The position numbers and the translations under genes were made by a program. Shown here piece by piece: positions 24,812 through 36,162 of a stretch of DNA of 64,000 nucleotides. The notes beneath the pieces are model-generated. The model did not search any database, was not told the origin of the DNA, and saw only the letters and a list, made by a program, of their open reading frames with translations. How positions within the stretch are numbered: the stretch's first letter is position 1; each line of letters starts with the position of its first letter. The stretch is from positions 715,001-779,000 of the forward strand of contig JAWZYV010014440.1 of assembly GCA_038373885.1 (NCBI GenBank). The letters are read 5' to 3'. The stretch comes from Cheiracanthium punctorium. Its lineage: Eukaryota > Arthropoda > Arachnida > Araneae > Cheiracanthiidae.

Positions 24812-27053
24812 ATACATATTTCAAATTAACGAAATTGCTCTACTATATTTACTTTTAACTTATTCTCATCAATAACAGTTCTGAATATTAAGTTAAAGTT
24901 ACTGGATCACTCAAAACATAACAATTCCCTCAAGCTTTCAAAATTTTAACGATTTTAATATTTTCGTGATACCCTTTGTTATTAGGCATGTGCACAAATA
25001 TAGAACGTGTACTAAAGTGAAAAGCAATTTATAATATCTCTATAATTATTATTGATTAATCTATGTTTTGCTAAAATTATGAAAGCAATTTATGCTGAAA
25101 TTAACTTGTGGATTCATTTTTCTCTCTGTATTATCAACGATACTTATATTTGCATCTGCGTTCCTTATAGTCAACAATCGACGATACATCTTCAATATCT
25201 GTGACTAAACTTTTACTTTTACATTCAGCTCGAAAGCGATGTATTTTTTCAGTAAAAATGCACTTTGCGTCTGCATATCCGGTTCCGGGATTCAGTGTAA
25301 ATGCCTGATTTTATTTTGAAAATAGTTATTGTGTTCACCTTGGGATAACTTTCAATCTTAAATGTCTCGTATATTTCAATACATGTTTAAACTTTAGCAC
25401 AGACGTGAAAAAAATATAGAAAGTTAATGGGTACGACCTAACAAAATTAAACAAGAAGGTACTGAAAACCTAACGGGTAACGTTTCATGTCTAATCTCTT
25501 CAGAAATTTGTAGTTTTCTTCGACTCGTATAGTTTAAGTTGAGTAACCTTCATGCACATGCTTTGTCTAAGTAATGGATGACGGGTATGTTCCGTCATTC
25601 AAACTTCACCGTAACTAAATTGGCACATGAATAATTTGTAACGGTTGTAGGAGGACGTTTCTTCCAGTTAGCTCGTCCAATTTAGCTACTTTGTGGCTAG
25701 ATCTGGCCATGATATCCGTTGTAAATACAAGAATTTCTTTAAATAAATCTTTACTCGAGGTGTTAAAAGCTAATTTTACCATTAAAAAAAGAAAACAATT
25801 CTAATTTTTTAAATAAAATTCTTTTCTGTGGGCAGTTTTACCCAGAAATTTGCTATACTAATCTTTATCGCTACACAAATAATATATTAAAGATTAGTAT
25901 ATCTCAAGGGATGTTGTTACTTTGCCAGTATGCTAATTCCGTTCCTTATCTTCCTATACTGCAAACGAAAATTCACACTTTTCAAAAGTCCTGGAAGGTA
26001 TATTAACCCATTAGAGCGGGCACATCAGCAAGTTTGATTTACAAGTTTGACGTATTTGATTTAGAGACAATGAACTACAATATCGTGCAACATTGAATTT
26101 ATAATACAGCACTTTTCAATCAAAAATACAATACATCAGATATTGCAAAAATTAGTTATATTTTACTGTGAAATTTAAGTAAAAAATATTTACATTAAAA
26201 TCTGAATGCAACAGCTACAGCACTCTCACAACTACATTTTGACAATTTTGCAGAAAACTTTACAAAGTTTTCCTGTATCGCATTATCCGTAAATGTTTTT
26301 GAAAAAATTCTTCGGGAAGAGAATTGATATATAATTGACCAAAAATATCTTTAATGCATATAAGTTCAATAGTTAGTGGACATGTTTGCCCACAGAACTT
26401 TTACTTACTCAAAGCAAGAAACACAAACCAAGTTTTAAAAGACGGCTTCCACTTTTCCATGATTTGCAAATATTTAGGAAAAAACTAGCGAATTTTTGTG
26501 GAAGACTCATGAGAGAGATATCACTTTGCCTCAGTTCTACGAAAGAAAGAAGAAAAAACAAAGCCACTGGAACCAATAAAACTGAAGACTATTTTATAAA
26601 TCCGGTCACATGATCAAAGATCATGCTTTTCGATGCAATTCAGGTCCTAGTTCCGCTTATTCATTTTGTTTTTTAAATTTTCAAATAAATATGATTCATA
26701 CGGACTATCGCGACAAAAAGCAGTAATTTGGGGGTAAAATAGACTTATTTAACATTTTCTGCTGTTTACATACTTGTGGAAAAGATTGAAAATGCTAAAA
26801 CTTCGCCTATTAAGTTATTCCCTATACTTAAAATACATATTTATTCTGGAAAATGTAGAGTATTTCATGTTTTTTATTAATTGAACCATGCACAACAAAT
26901 TTAGCTTACCGTCAATTTATCATAATTTTCAAAATGATAATTTTTAGAGATTTCACCCATTCAGTATCAACATGTAATATGTCAGCAATATTTTAAGAGG
27001 CAATCGTAATATTAATTAATATTGACATTATTTGACAGTTTGATATCAGTTAT
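24812..27053. other. No gene recognised
   Basis: AT-rich sequence. The 75-codon frame at 26386-26613 (+) is lysine-rich with no known domain; I do not call it a gene. Confidence 0.5.
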
Positions 27054-27311
27054 CAAATGAAGGGTCCACGGGAAGAACGATGAGTGTCCAATACAGCTGA
27101 TTTTCCAAAAAATCGAAAGGCGCACGGGACTTTCCACGTTCTTCCCCAGTAAACTGGATCTTTGGGCTATTTTTTTCAGTGTATTCTCATCGTTCTTTTC
27201 CCTTATGGGTTAGGATTTAATAGTGCCACTAATGAACAACAGAATGCAGTAGAAACCTCAACATTGACGAAAAGTGGACACTCATCGTTCTTCCCGTGGA
27301 TCCTTCAAATG
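27054..27311. mobile_element. 246-bp MITE with 31-bp TIRs and 6-bp target duplication
   Basis: Terminal inverted repeats at 27060-27090 and 27275-27305 match at 30 of 31 positions and begin AAGG(G/A)TCCACGGGAAGAA. The direct repeat CAAATG flanks both sides (27054-27059 and 27306-27311). The word AACGATGAG or its complement recurs inside. No coding capacity. The superfamily is not certain from a 6-bp duplication alone. Confidence 0.85.
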
Positions 27312-28574
27312 TCAATGACCAGCGTTTAAAGTTGGTCATTGACACTTCCTGCAGATAAATTTCTGATATAGTATCATTGTATAGTGTGAACTAGTACTTT
27401 GTGAAATCTACATCCGTTGTTTAAGCATTTGTTTTAAGGTTGCATTGAGAACCAAAAATATTATCACTGTCTTTTCTAATAAATTACATATATTGATCCG
27501 ATAACAACTCATTGATGATGCTCACATCAGTATTAATATAGAGACTTAAACTATGAAGTCACTATGCTTCAAGTTCTGTTGAAGGTCTCGGGCGAAATGA
27601 ACAGGGGGAAGTCTTCATAGGCCTGCTTTTTGGTAGTGTAAAAGCAGTAAAGTCGAACTGCAGAATGGATCAACTAACAATGATAATGAATTTCATATTA
27701 AAGCTATGCTAAAATATGGAAAACATTATTGTGATTAAATATTTCTAAAAAACTATCAGCCCTTCAAGCACAGCCATTTCTGAATTTCGGCTGCTGAAAT
27801 ATTCAGAGCAAACATTTTGAAGAAATACATGCAATTAGATTATTAAAAAAAAAAAAAACTTGTTTCAATTTTGCAACAAGATGAAGGGTTTTGACTATAT
27901 ACAAGCATGTTGTTTGCAAAGATAGTTACACATTAGGATTAATACGTTCGACAAAATATTTGTTCAATGGTACCAATGAACTAATTTAAGACTCTTGTTG
28001 TTTCCGATGTTAAGTTTTTGACAGAAGCATGAAAAATTATAAATATCTATACACATTAAACTACTTAAAAAAAACAAAAAAAAAACGTGCTAAGATGCTA
28101 AGTTATTATATTTTGTAAGGTTTTAGTTTGAAATATGCATCTGGTAACTTACTAAGAATTTATTCAAAAAACATTTGTTACAAATAAATCGATTTCCTTA
28201 AAGAATAATGTACAAGTTACAGCTGACATATTTCTACTGTTAGGATAAAAATCAAATCGCTTGCTTTTTTATGTTAACTAATTGCCTGTCGCCACATTCC
28301 CGGTCCCGTACAAACACTGTGTAACAACAGGACATTCAAAGATCGATTCCAGGAAGCTAATAAGGGCACAGAGGTGGGTTGCACTGCTTCTGAATCTTTG
28401 CAACGATAGGAGCGAACTGGTTTAATATGCGTTAAGCCGTGGCGTAAATGGAAAAAAAAATCTCGTTTTAAAATCGGTGCGTTTAGCCTACTTTATCCTT
28501 CCCCACCCCCTTACAACTATACTTTGAAAAATCTCTGTTCGACGAATATTGAAGTACCTTTTCCTCTCTTTCAG
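27312..28574. other. Intron upstream of the KCNH exon; no other gene seen
   Basis: AT-rich intronic sequence. It ends in a polypyrimidine tract and the acceptor TTCCTCTCTTTCAG at 28561-28574. I looked for a preceding ERG exon encoding the N-terminal cap and did not find it here or upstream. Confidence 0.5.
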
Positions 28575-28805
28575 ATCGTAAATTCCTGGTGGCCAACGCC
28601 CGCGTCGACCACTACCCGATCATCTACTGCAATGATGGCTTCTGCGAACTGGTCGGATGGACCAGGGCTGAGCTCATGCAGAGGTCGTGCATCTGCGAGT
28701 TTCTACACGGGCCTCTCACGAACGCCGTCGCGGTCGCACAGATCAAAGAGTGCCTGGCCTCCTGCCACGAAAAGCAGCTGGAGATACTCTACTACAAAAA
28801 AGACG
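28575..28805 (+). CDS. KCNH2-like: ERG-type potassium channel (KCNH), PAS-domain exon
   Basis: Internal exon of a voltage-gated potassium channel of the ether-a-go-go-related (ERG; Drosophila seizure) group. The 231 bases give 76 full codons plus split codons at each end. The reading starts RKFLVANARVDHYPIIYCND and ends EILYYKKDG. It covers most of the cytoplasmic PAS domain, which in ERG channels folds against the C-linker/CNBD and slows deactivation. It aligns without gaps to human KCNH2 residues 26-103 as I remember them. The blocks RKF, ANARV, YCNDGFCEL, RAE.MQR, FLHGP and AQI are kept. Compared with EAG and ELK members, FLHGP and KKDG point to ERG. The acceptor TTTCAG precedes the exon and the donor GTGAGT follows it. 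Length and phases match human exon 2 from memory. Unusual residues are Trp and Ile at the human Tyr54 and Thr65 positions. The other exons are outside the window or unseen. Confidence 0.93.
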
Positions 28806-29158
28806 GTGAGTTGACAATCCAAAACGTGTTGATAAGGATCTACAGGTTCTTTAATGTCGAAAAAAAGCAGTAATTGGTTAAATGCGGAAGTACTTAAAAA
28901 GATACCGTGTTTTTTTTTTTGTTTTTTTTCCCTGCTATACACCGGATTAGAGTAGGCCAACTTGATGCATTTCTAGGATACAATTCCATTCACACAACAA
29001 CAAGAGCTAAACTCATGATGTATCTGTTTTTCTATTGAATAATCACATTCAAAATCATTTAATGCCAGAAATTGGGTTAATATTTACAACTCAAACATAA
29101 AAACAACCCTTATATACGGGTAAAAGTACTGCTTTTTTGTGGGTAGTCAAAATAACGT
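28806..29158 (+). other. Intron downstream of the KCNH exon
   Basis: The donor GTGAGT is at 28806-28811. The open frame continues only to the TAA at 28871-28873, so read-through would truncate the channel. A T-rich tract lies at 28911-28928. I see nothing else here. Confidence 0.7.
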
Positions 29159-29600
29159 TAGGGGTCATTCCATGGTGACTGACGTTACAATTTGACTACA
29201 TACATTTGTAACCTTTGAAATTCCCCAGTGGCTTGAAATATATATATATATATATTTATTTATTTATTTAAATTGATCAAGAGTATCATAAATAAGTACT
29301 ATACTGTTATCCATCATCAATATAAAAAATCTTTTTTTTTTCTTTTTTCAAATTAAGGGAAATCAAAAAACGTGACTGATGTTACAAAGAGACATTGAGA
29401 AAAATGAATTTTATATAAATTCAAATCCTCTTTGAACTAATAGTGTTAGAAGTAAAATAATTTTTTTCTAGTTCAGATTTCAATCTTTATGAAAACATTT
29501 TCTTTCATTTAAAAAATTAAAAAACTTTTTATGTAGAAAATAGTTTATTCCTGTGACTGATGTTACATATATTTCGTGACTGATGTTACATTCACATAAA
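29159..29600. repeat. Partial member of the GTGACTGATGTTACA repeat family
   Basis: It opens with AGGGGTCATTCCATGG, similar to the ends of the foldback that follows, and carries the 15-mer GTGACTGATGTTACA at 29372, 29553 and 29576, plus GTGACTGACGTTACA at 29175. It looks like a truncated copy lying next to the complete element. Confidence 0.6.
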
Positions 29601-29757
29601 CATGCTATAATTATGTATTATTTTTTCTTAATAACAAAACTACCAAATTTACTTTTTGAAATAGAATTACTCTAGTTTAATCATAATAAATAAATCATAG
29701 TAATGCTTGTTGTTCATTAATAAAATTTAAATAATAATGTTGTTAGTGTATTTCACT

Positions 29758-31081
29758 AAAGGGTGATTCCATGGAACTAGGGACACCAGTGAAAAAAAAA
29801 TAATATTCTTTTAAAGAATAACAGTTTTTTCCTCTATAAAATAATTATATGTGGATTTCTATAAAATTATGCTAAAAAGTTGGCAAAACATTTTTACATA
29901 TATTTTTGTCTTTACTGGTGTAGAAAGTTCATCTTGTTTTCTAAAAGAAATCAACGGGTATGTATAAAATCTTATTTTTTATTGAAATTTCGTTCCTTTA
30001 TGAGAAGATTAGACAATCGCAGAAACCTTTAACTGCAATATTTGCCTTGAGAAGCATTTTTATAAACTAGCCCTAACATTAATGTAACATCACTCCTAAT
30101 AACATAAAAAGTCGTAGTTTCATTTGTGAATTTTAAAGTTTTAAAAATGTGTAAATGTGTGTTATAAAATATGTGTAACATTAGGTACATTTCTGTTTTT
30201 CAATTAGAAAGCTACTTAAAAATATTGGAAAAAAGAAGAAATGATCAAGCTAAATTACCTCAGTCAATTCAGAAGAAGGTAAAAAGATTAAGTTATCTTG
30301 AAATTAGAGAAACTGCTTGAAAAAGAGTATTCTGAATTGATTGAGGTAATTTAGCTAGGTCATTTCCTTTTTATTTTGGCTATTTATTGGTTCTGCTTTG
30401 TTTTTCTTTAATAATCTTCATATTTCCTTTCATTCTTTAACTTATCTCACCTTCTTTTCTGTCTTTCAGCAGTAGTCAATGCGATTTTCCCAATATTTTT
30501 ATGTAGGTATCTAATCAAAAAACAGAAATGCGACTGATGTTACATATTTTTTATAAGTTTAAAATTCATAAATTGAACCAATATTAGATATTCAAAAGAC
30601 TCATATTAAAGATATCTTCATAAAGGAAGAGAAAATGACTTTTTATATTTTTGGGACTAATTTTATTTAAGCAAAAAAATTTTTTATAGAATTTCGTGAC
30701 TGATGTTACATTAAATATTTGGCCTAATTTACAAAAATTGTTTTTAAGATAAATATTGCAGTTAAAGGTTTCTGCATTGGTCTAATCTTTTCATATACAA
30801 ACGAAACTTCAATATAAAATAAGATTTCATTCATATTTGTTGATTTCTTTTATAAAACAAGATGAACTTCCTACACCTCTTTCAGACAAGAACTCGTGTA
30901 AAAACAGTAATGTTGCCAAAGATTGTGTATAAAACTTTTAAAAAGGTGTTGTCAACTTTTTTAGCATCATTTCATAGAAATTAACATATTTTTACTTCAT
31001 AGGGGACTAAAGTATTATTTTTTTATTAGATTTTTTTTTTTTTTTTCCATTGGTGTCCCTAGTTTCATGGAATCACCCTTA
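29758..31081. repeat. 1.3-kb foldback element
   Basis: The outer ends GGGTGATTCCATGGAACTAG (29761) and its near-complement ending at 31078 start arms that pair nearly to the centre around 30300. There the inner sequences CTAAATTACCTCA and TGAGGTAATTTAG also pair. Landmarks in both arms are ACTAGGGACACCA, GAAGTTCATCTTGTTTT-type words and CAGAAACCTTTAACTGCAAT. The right arm has extra sequence with the GTGACTGATGTTACA word (30530, 30696). No open frame. Transcription would give a long hairpin RNA. Confidence 0.92.
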
Positions 31082-32145
31082 GCCGTAAATAAAGGTACAC
31101 ACACATAACGATTAAATTAATCATTTTAAATACGTGCAACGTACGTTTATATATACTAACTAGATAAATCAAGGAACATAAAAATAGTTTGATAGAAAAT
31201 GAAAAAGTTGTAGTGTATTTAAGTAATGGTCAACATGTGGTGTCAATAATAATAAAAAAAAAAATAAGAAACTGTGTCCAGCAAACTTATTGCTATCATT
31301 TTAACGCAATTGTCCCGTTTATATTACCTGTAGCTACTTACTTGATATTTATAACTTCTTTGGGTGTAGTTTTAGATTTAATGCCAGTTATAATCAGGAA
31401 GAATCAAGAAAAAAACCTTGTATAGTCTGGCAGTTTTTATTTTAACAAGAGTGGGAGGACTAAGTAGAGGGGATTTTTGAGGAGAAGAGGTCAAATAGTC
31501 TTCATCTAAAACAGAAGCTCTGGGAGACAGTCATAAAATAAATGAAATATAGAACTGCACTTGTATAAACATGAACTGTATTCTGTAAATGCATTTTAAA
31601 ACACTAAAACAAAAATGTAAAGTTTAATGAATAGATAAACTACAAGACTTACCTCCGAAACTTTCGACTAACTCAGTAAACTCCCAATTGATCAGTAAAG
31701 TTTTGCATTCATCCATAGTTCAACAGATAAACGTTTTTAGCTGTTCTTGTCTCGTGAAATCCAATCTCCTCACCCTTGATTTTCACGTTACGTGACCCCC
31801 AATTGATGCATACGCAAATTGATTGTTGAAGGATTCTGATTGGCTATAGAATTCAATGAAATGTTTCGTTAATTCAAAAAGGCATTTTGTTAAAGCGATT
31901 CGGTTGAAAAAACAAACTTTTTTTGAATCTTCAAAACAAAACTTCCAAACTATTTGACTCAAACAAATTTTGATAAATTCAACAAAACACTATTTAGCAT
32001 GGGTATATGAAGAAAGCAAAGCATTTTAACAATAGTATTAGAACTCGCCGAACATATAGAAAACTTTCTCTGTAACCTAATGTATATTTCTCATAAAATT
32101 TTGTCAGTGTCCCAGTCACATATATAAAATATTTTTACTGTAATA
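31082..32145. other. No gene recognised
   Basis: AT-rich sequence. The 78-codon frame at 31189-31425 is hydrophobic in part but has no family signature. Confidence 0.45.
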
Positions 32146-32504
32146 AAGGTGGATCAGAAAATGAGTATATATTTGAAAAATTAATAATTCACGGAATAAT
32201 GTCGGTAGAGAAGTAAAAATTAAAAAGTATGCTTGGAATGACAGGAGTTTTATTACAATTTCAAAAAAGAAAAACTTCAACAAATAGCCAACAGATGCTT
32301 TGTCATAATTTGTTATGTTAATTATAACTTTTCTTATCACATTAAACGACATCTGTTGGTAATCTTTTGAACTGTATTTTTGCAGTTGCAATAAAACCCC
32401 TCTTCATTCCAAGCATATATGTGTCAATTTTTACCTCTCTACCTACATTATTTCCTGAATTATTAATTTTCCGAATGTATTATGCTCATTTTCTGATCAC
32501 CCTG
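32146..32504. mobile_element. Foldback MITE, AGGGTGATCAGAAAATGAG ends
   Basis: The left end GGTGGATCAGAAAATGAG and the right end CTCATTTTCTGATCACC are inverted repeats. Pairing continues through AATTAATAATTC, GTAGAGA.GTAAAAATT and GCTTGGAATGA on each side, to CCAACAGATG/CATCTGTTGG near the centre. About 358 bp in total, almost fully palindromic. The short frame inside on the minus strand is a by-product of this structure. Confidence 0.85.
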
Positions 32505-32751
32505 TATATTAAAATCAGAAAACCGAAAGATATTACATCATAAAAGAAGAAAAACTATTACGACTGAACCGACAAAATATTAACGTATGGCATATTTATG
32601 CATGCTTATGTAGCATATCATAATCTTTTGCGTGATTCAACAGAAGATGTGAAAACGAGACCTTCTAAATAAAGAAAACATTATTATTATCTTTATGTAT
32701 GTATGCTAAAAACAGTAATTAATAAAAAAGAAACAATCTTATTCTATTTCG

Positions 32752-32754
<3 letters not shown>

Positions 32755-32782
<28 letters not shown>
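32755..32782. repeat. T28 homopolymer
   Basis: An uninterrupted run of 28 T, possibly the complement of an old poly(A) tail. No adjacent element was recognised. Confidence 0.9.
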
Positions 32783-34164
32783 AGGAAATATGATAGAGTT
32801 CTAGATATATTTTAGTTTTTATATATTCCCGGATCCTGGTAACTTGCTTATATGCCATTCAGAAATGCTAAGCATTATTTTTCTTTCGATATATACTTTA
32901 TTTATTTTATTTATTTATTTATTTTTGCCAGAAGTTCAATGCAAAAACATATTTTTTCGATCAATTCAATTTGCTGTACTTCCACATATCAACATGCAAA
33001 TGTAGCTTGCATAACAATGTAGCTAAAGTGAATGAAAAGTTAGATGAAACTTTATGCTAAACATTTGCAATGTTTTGTTCAAACCATCTTATAGCTTTTC
33101 AGATTAAAAGATTTGTATTTTCAAAATAGGTTTTTGAATGACAAAGATTTTACAAATGAAAATGTTTATCCAACTTTTGCGTTTTGCGTCTGAAAAGCTG
33201 TTTCATTAATGTAGTAGCTGCGTGCCGGATCTTCGCACGGTAGGAAACGAAAATTTTCTTTACATGTGTAATTCAAATTAATTCCAGTGATGTGGAATCT
33301 AAATATATATATATATATATATTTGACTCTTAACGTATTGTTTGCGTCATGAGTACTAACCTGAGATCATTACAATATATGACCCAAAAAACTATGTCAG
33401 AACCATTTGCGATCAAAATAGGGAAAAGCTTGACGGTTTGCAGAGAACTCCTCACTTTCAAAATGTCTTATTTTTACATTGCTATTTTTCAGGTTCAAGT
33501 TATAGCATGAAATACCTCATACACTACATGAAATGGACAATCTTTTTATTTTAAAATAGCTGCCCATCCTCTGTTCTTACGGAAGAAGCGAATATTTATT
33601 ATCATAACTGCATGTGACAAAACAGAATTTCATTTTTTAAAAGTTCAAGTAATCTCCTCTGTTAAAATTACTGCGGGATATATTAACGCAAACTTAAATT
33701 GCTTATCGTTTAGTTAGTTGTAAGACAACCGTTGGAAAAGGATGAATAGGAAACTTTTTATTTCATCAAGTATTTATTAACGTAGCATATTGTGATTTAT
33801 TCATACAATCCTTACAAGTCTACTAATACTACCTATTACGTATATTAATACTATCTATCTTCGCTTCTCCCTCTTTCACCTCAATTTAATGAAAGATTAG
33901 ATTATTTGGCACAACTGGGACCTTTTTATTATGATGATTCTTTACAATTTACGCATTAGCATAAACAATAATCATTTCACTTTATGTTTGCCCTTTAGGA
34001 ATGTCTCCAAAAAAATTATTTTATGTGTAATTCTCGTCAGATCGGCGTATTTAGCTCCTCAAAACATTTCATCTCGCCACCGGGGTGGAAAATATCCAAG
34101 TGGTATCAATTTAAATATCATGTATCCAATATAGCCATACCATATAAATCCTTCATGGTTGTAT
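32783..34164. other. No gene recognised
   Basis: AT-rich sequence with a (TA)n run at about 33303-33322 and a TTTA-rich stretch near 32898-32924. Confidence 0.5.
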
Positions 34165-34218
34165 CTCGTGATAAACATCAAACTCGTGATAAACATCAAA
34201 CTCGTGATAAATATCAAT
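34165..34218. repeat. 18-bp tandem repeat, three copies
   Basis: CTCGTGATAAACATCAAA is present twice exactly and a third time with two changes. Confidence 0.9.
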
Positions 34219-34242
34219 CTCGGGGAGCTATTCAGAATAGCT

Positions 34243-34754
34243 TTAACCCTCTCATCACCCTGAACCTCATATGAGGTTCCTACTTCAAATAGCAATATTT
34301 AGAGAGAAAACAGTTGAATTTAGTATTTTTTTCTTTCAGTGATATCAATATCATTAATTCATGTCAAAGTATATGAGGCTCTTAACTAGATGCATAAATC
34401 GTGACTAGATTGCAGTACTAGTCAATTTAGATCATATTTTACAGTTTTCGCTTCATTGTTTCAGGAGAAAAATTAAGAAAATATTTACTGGTTTTTCACC
34501 GTTTTTTTTTTCTTTTTAAGGTAAGTATAATTTTTTTCTTATTCCTCAACCTTTACCTAATATGTGCATCCTTTTAAATTAATTTTAGCATAATAAAATG
34601 CTTCAAAAATGCAGAATTAATATTAGAAAAATCTAATATTAATCGACATCAGAAAAATATATTTTTGCATGATTTATAATAGTATTTCAGATGCATTAAA
34701 TGCTAGACAGATTTTTTTCTCTGATTTTTTATAATTCGGTGACGAGAGGGTTAA
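34243..34754. mobile_element. piggyBac-type MITE (TTAA target duplication)
   Basis: The target site TTAA is duplicated at 34243-34246 and 34751-34754. The 504-bp element between starts CCCTCTCATCACC and ends with the complement of CCCTCTCGTCACC (12 of 13 identical). A CCCT terminus with TTAA duplication is the hallmark of piggyBac elements. The interior is AT-rich, lacks a transposase and includes the 18-bp palindrome GAACCTCATATGAGGTTC (34262-34279). Confidence 0.8.
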
Positions 34755-36133
34755 TTGCTACAGGACGTTAGTGTTGCGCAGAGTTTACAAATTTCTCGCA
34801 TTCTTAAAAAATATATGACGTCACTGCTTACCTGCCGTAAAAGATACCCGGATAGTTTAGGGGGTTAGTCTGGTTATTTCGCACAGTAGTTTTCAAACGG
34901 TATAATATTGAAACTTACAACGACTTAGAAATTTTTTTTTGCTTTATTAGGACCACTATGGAGGAACGTAATCCAACGTTAAGATAAAATTATACTCGCA
35001 AAATGCATATGTTAGGAAACATGTATGGCTGCGGCAAAATTAAATGGCAATAAATAAATAAATAAAAAGTTGGAAAATTTTTAATATAACGCGTTTTAAA
35101 ACGAACTTTTAAAATGAAGACCATTTTCAGCTGCGCTAAAACATTTCAATTTTTAAAAAAAGCAATTAAAATCGTGAATTTCTTAGTTTATTTTTATCGT
35201 AAATTTGAAATAATTTTTACGTATCTTAAAACATTACCAAAGCAGATCCTCATTTGCGTTTTGAAATTACGGTGCCCCATTTAAAAACTTTATCGATAAG
35301 TTGAAAAAGCATAGTTTTTCTAATCCTTTCTGCGGCAACCCAACATAAATACTCGTGCTATAATTGATTTATATAATAGCTTACACTGCCCGCGTTGATG
35401 CTATTAAATTCTAAACACTATGCTACATTTAATTTGTAAAAAAAAATCTCTTAATTTATGTACATATTTTTCGTTTTTATTATGAAAGATGACGAAATGA
35501 GCGTTTTATCATTTTTCAAAATATAAAAAAGTTACGACGGATAGAATTCAAGGTGCGACAATTTTAAAATTATTTTACGAAAATTTTTGTCAAAAGTGAG
35601 CTTTATTTAAAAAGTTCCTAAAAATCTGCAAATTATGTTACATATTCAGAAAAAAACTTTATAAAAGAAAATTTTCTACTCTAACCGATGATATAAATGC
35701 CGTTTTGCTGCAAGCGTAATTATCGCCGTTATTACGCATTAAGTGTGAAAAAATTCGAAAAATCGCATAAAGCATAAAATTAAAGAAACTCGAATTTTGA
35801 AAAAAAAAAAAAAAACGCTTGGAGGTGCATAATTTTATGTTTAGAACCTCCTGTGTACTAAAATTAGTAATTCTACGTGTCGCCGTTTGTCCGTAAGCTA
35901 CGGGCAGTTCAGACATATTCTTGCGAGAGTACATGAAACATGCAACACGTACGTGCGACATTTATATTAGTTTTAGGGCCCTGAAGAACAGAAGTCTCAA
36001 AACGTTGGTCTCTCATTGTTGTGATTGTTTGGTACTAATTAACAGAAATTTTTTTACCATTCAATCAACACTGTTAATAGTTGCATAGCAGCATTTCGCT
36101 ATAAAATGGTGTTAAATTAGCTGCACAGTGTAC
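34755..36133. other. No gene recognised
   Basis: AT-rich sequence. A 100-codon minus-strand frame at 35659-35961 spans an A/T homopolymer tract and shows no domain. CCCTGAAGAACAGAAGTCTC near 35971 was checked as a ribozyme candidate and rejected. Confidence 0.45.
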
Positions 36134-36162
36134 TTCACCATGTACGGTGTACATGGTGAAGG
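36134..36162. repeat. Perfect 13-bp hairpin
   Basis: CTTCACCATGTAC, then a GGT loop, then the exact complement. Too short to classify. Confidence 0.85.

Noticed and set aside
34023..34295. Two overlapping frames (83 and 78 codons) on opposite strands
   Set aside because: Both run through the 18-bp tandem repeat, whose length is a multiple of three and so keeps frames open.
35968..35996. Hammerhead-like string CCTGAAGAACAGAAGTCTCAA
   Set aside because: The core should read CTGATGA with a following GAAA; two core positions differ and the stems do not pair.
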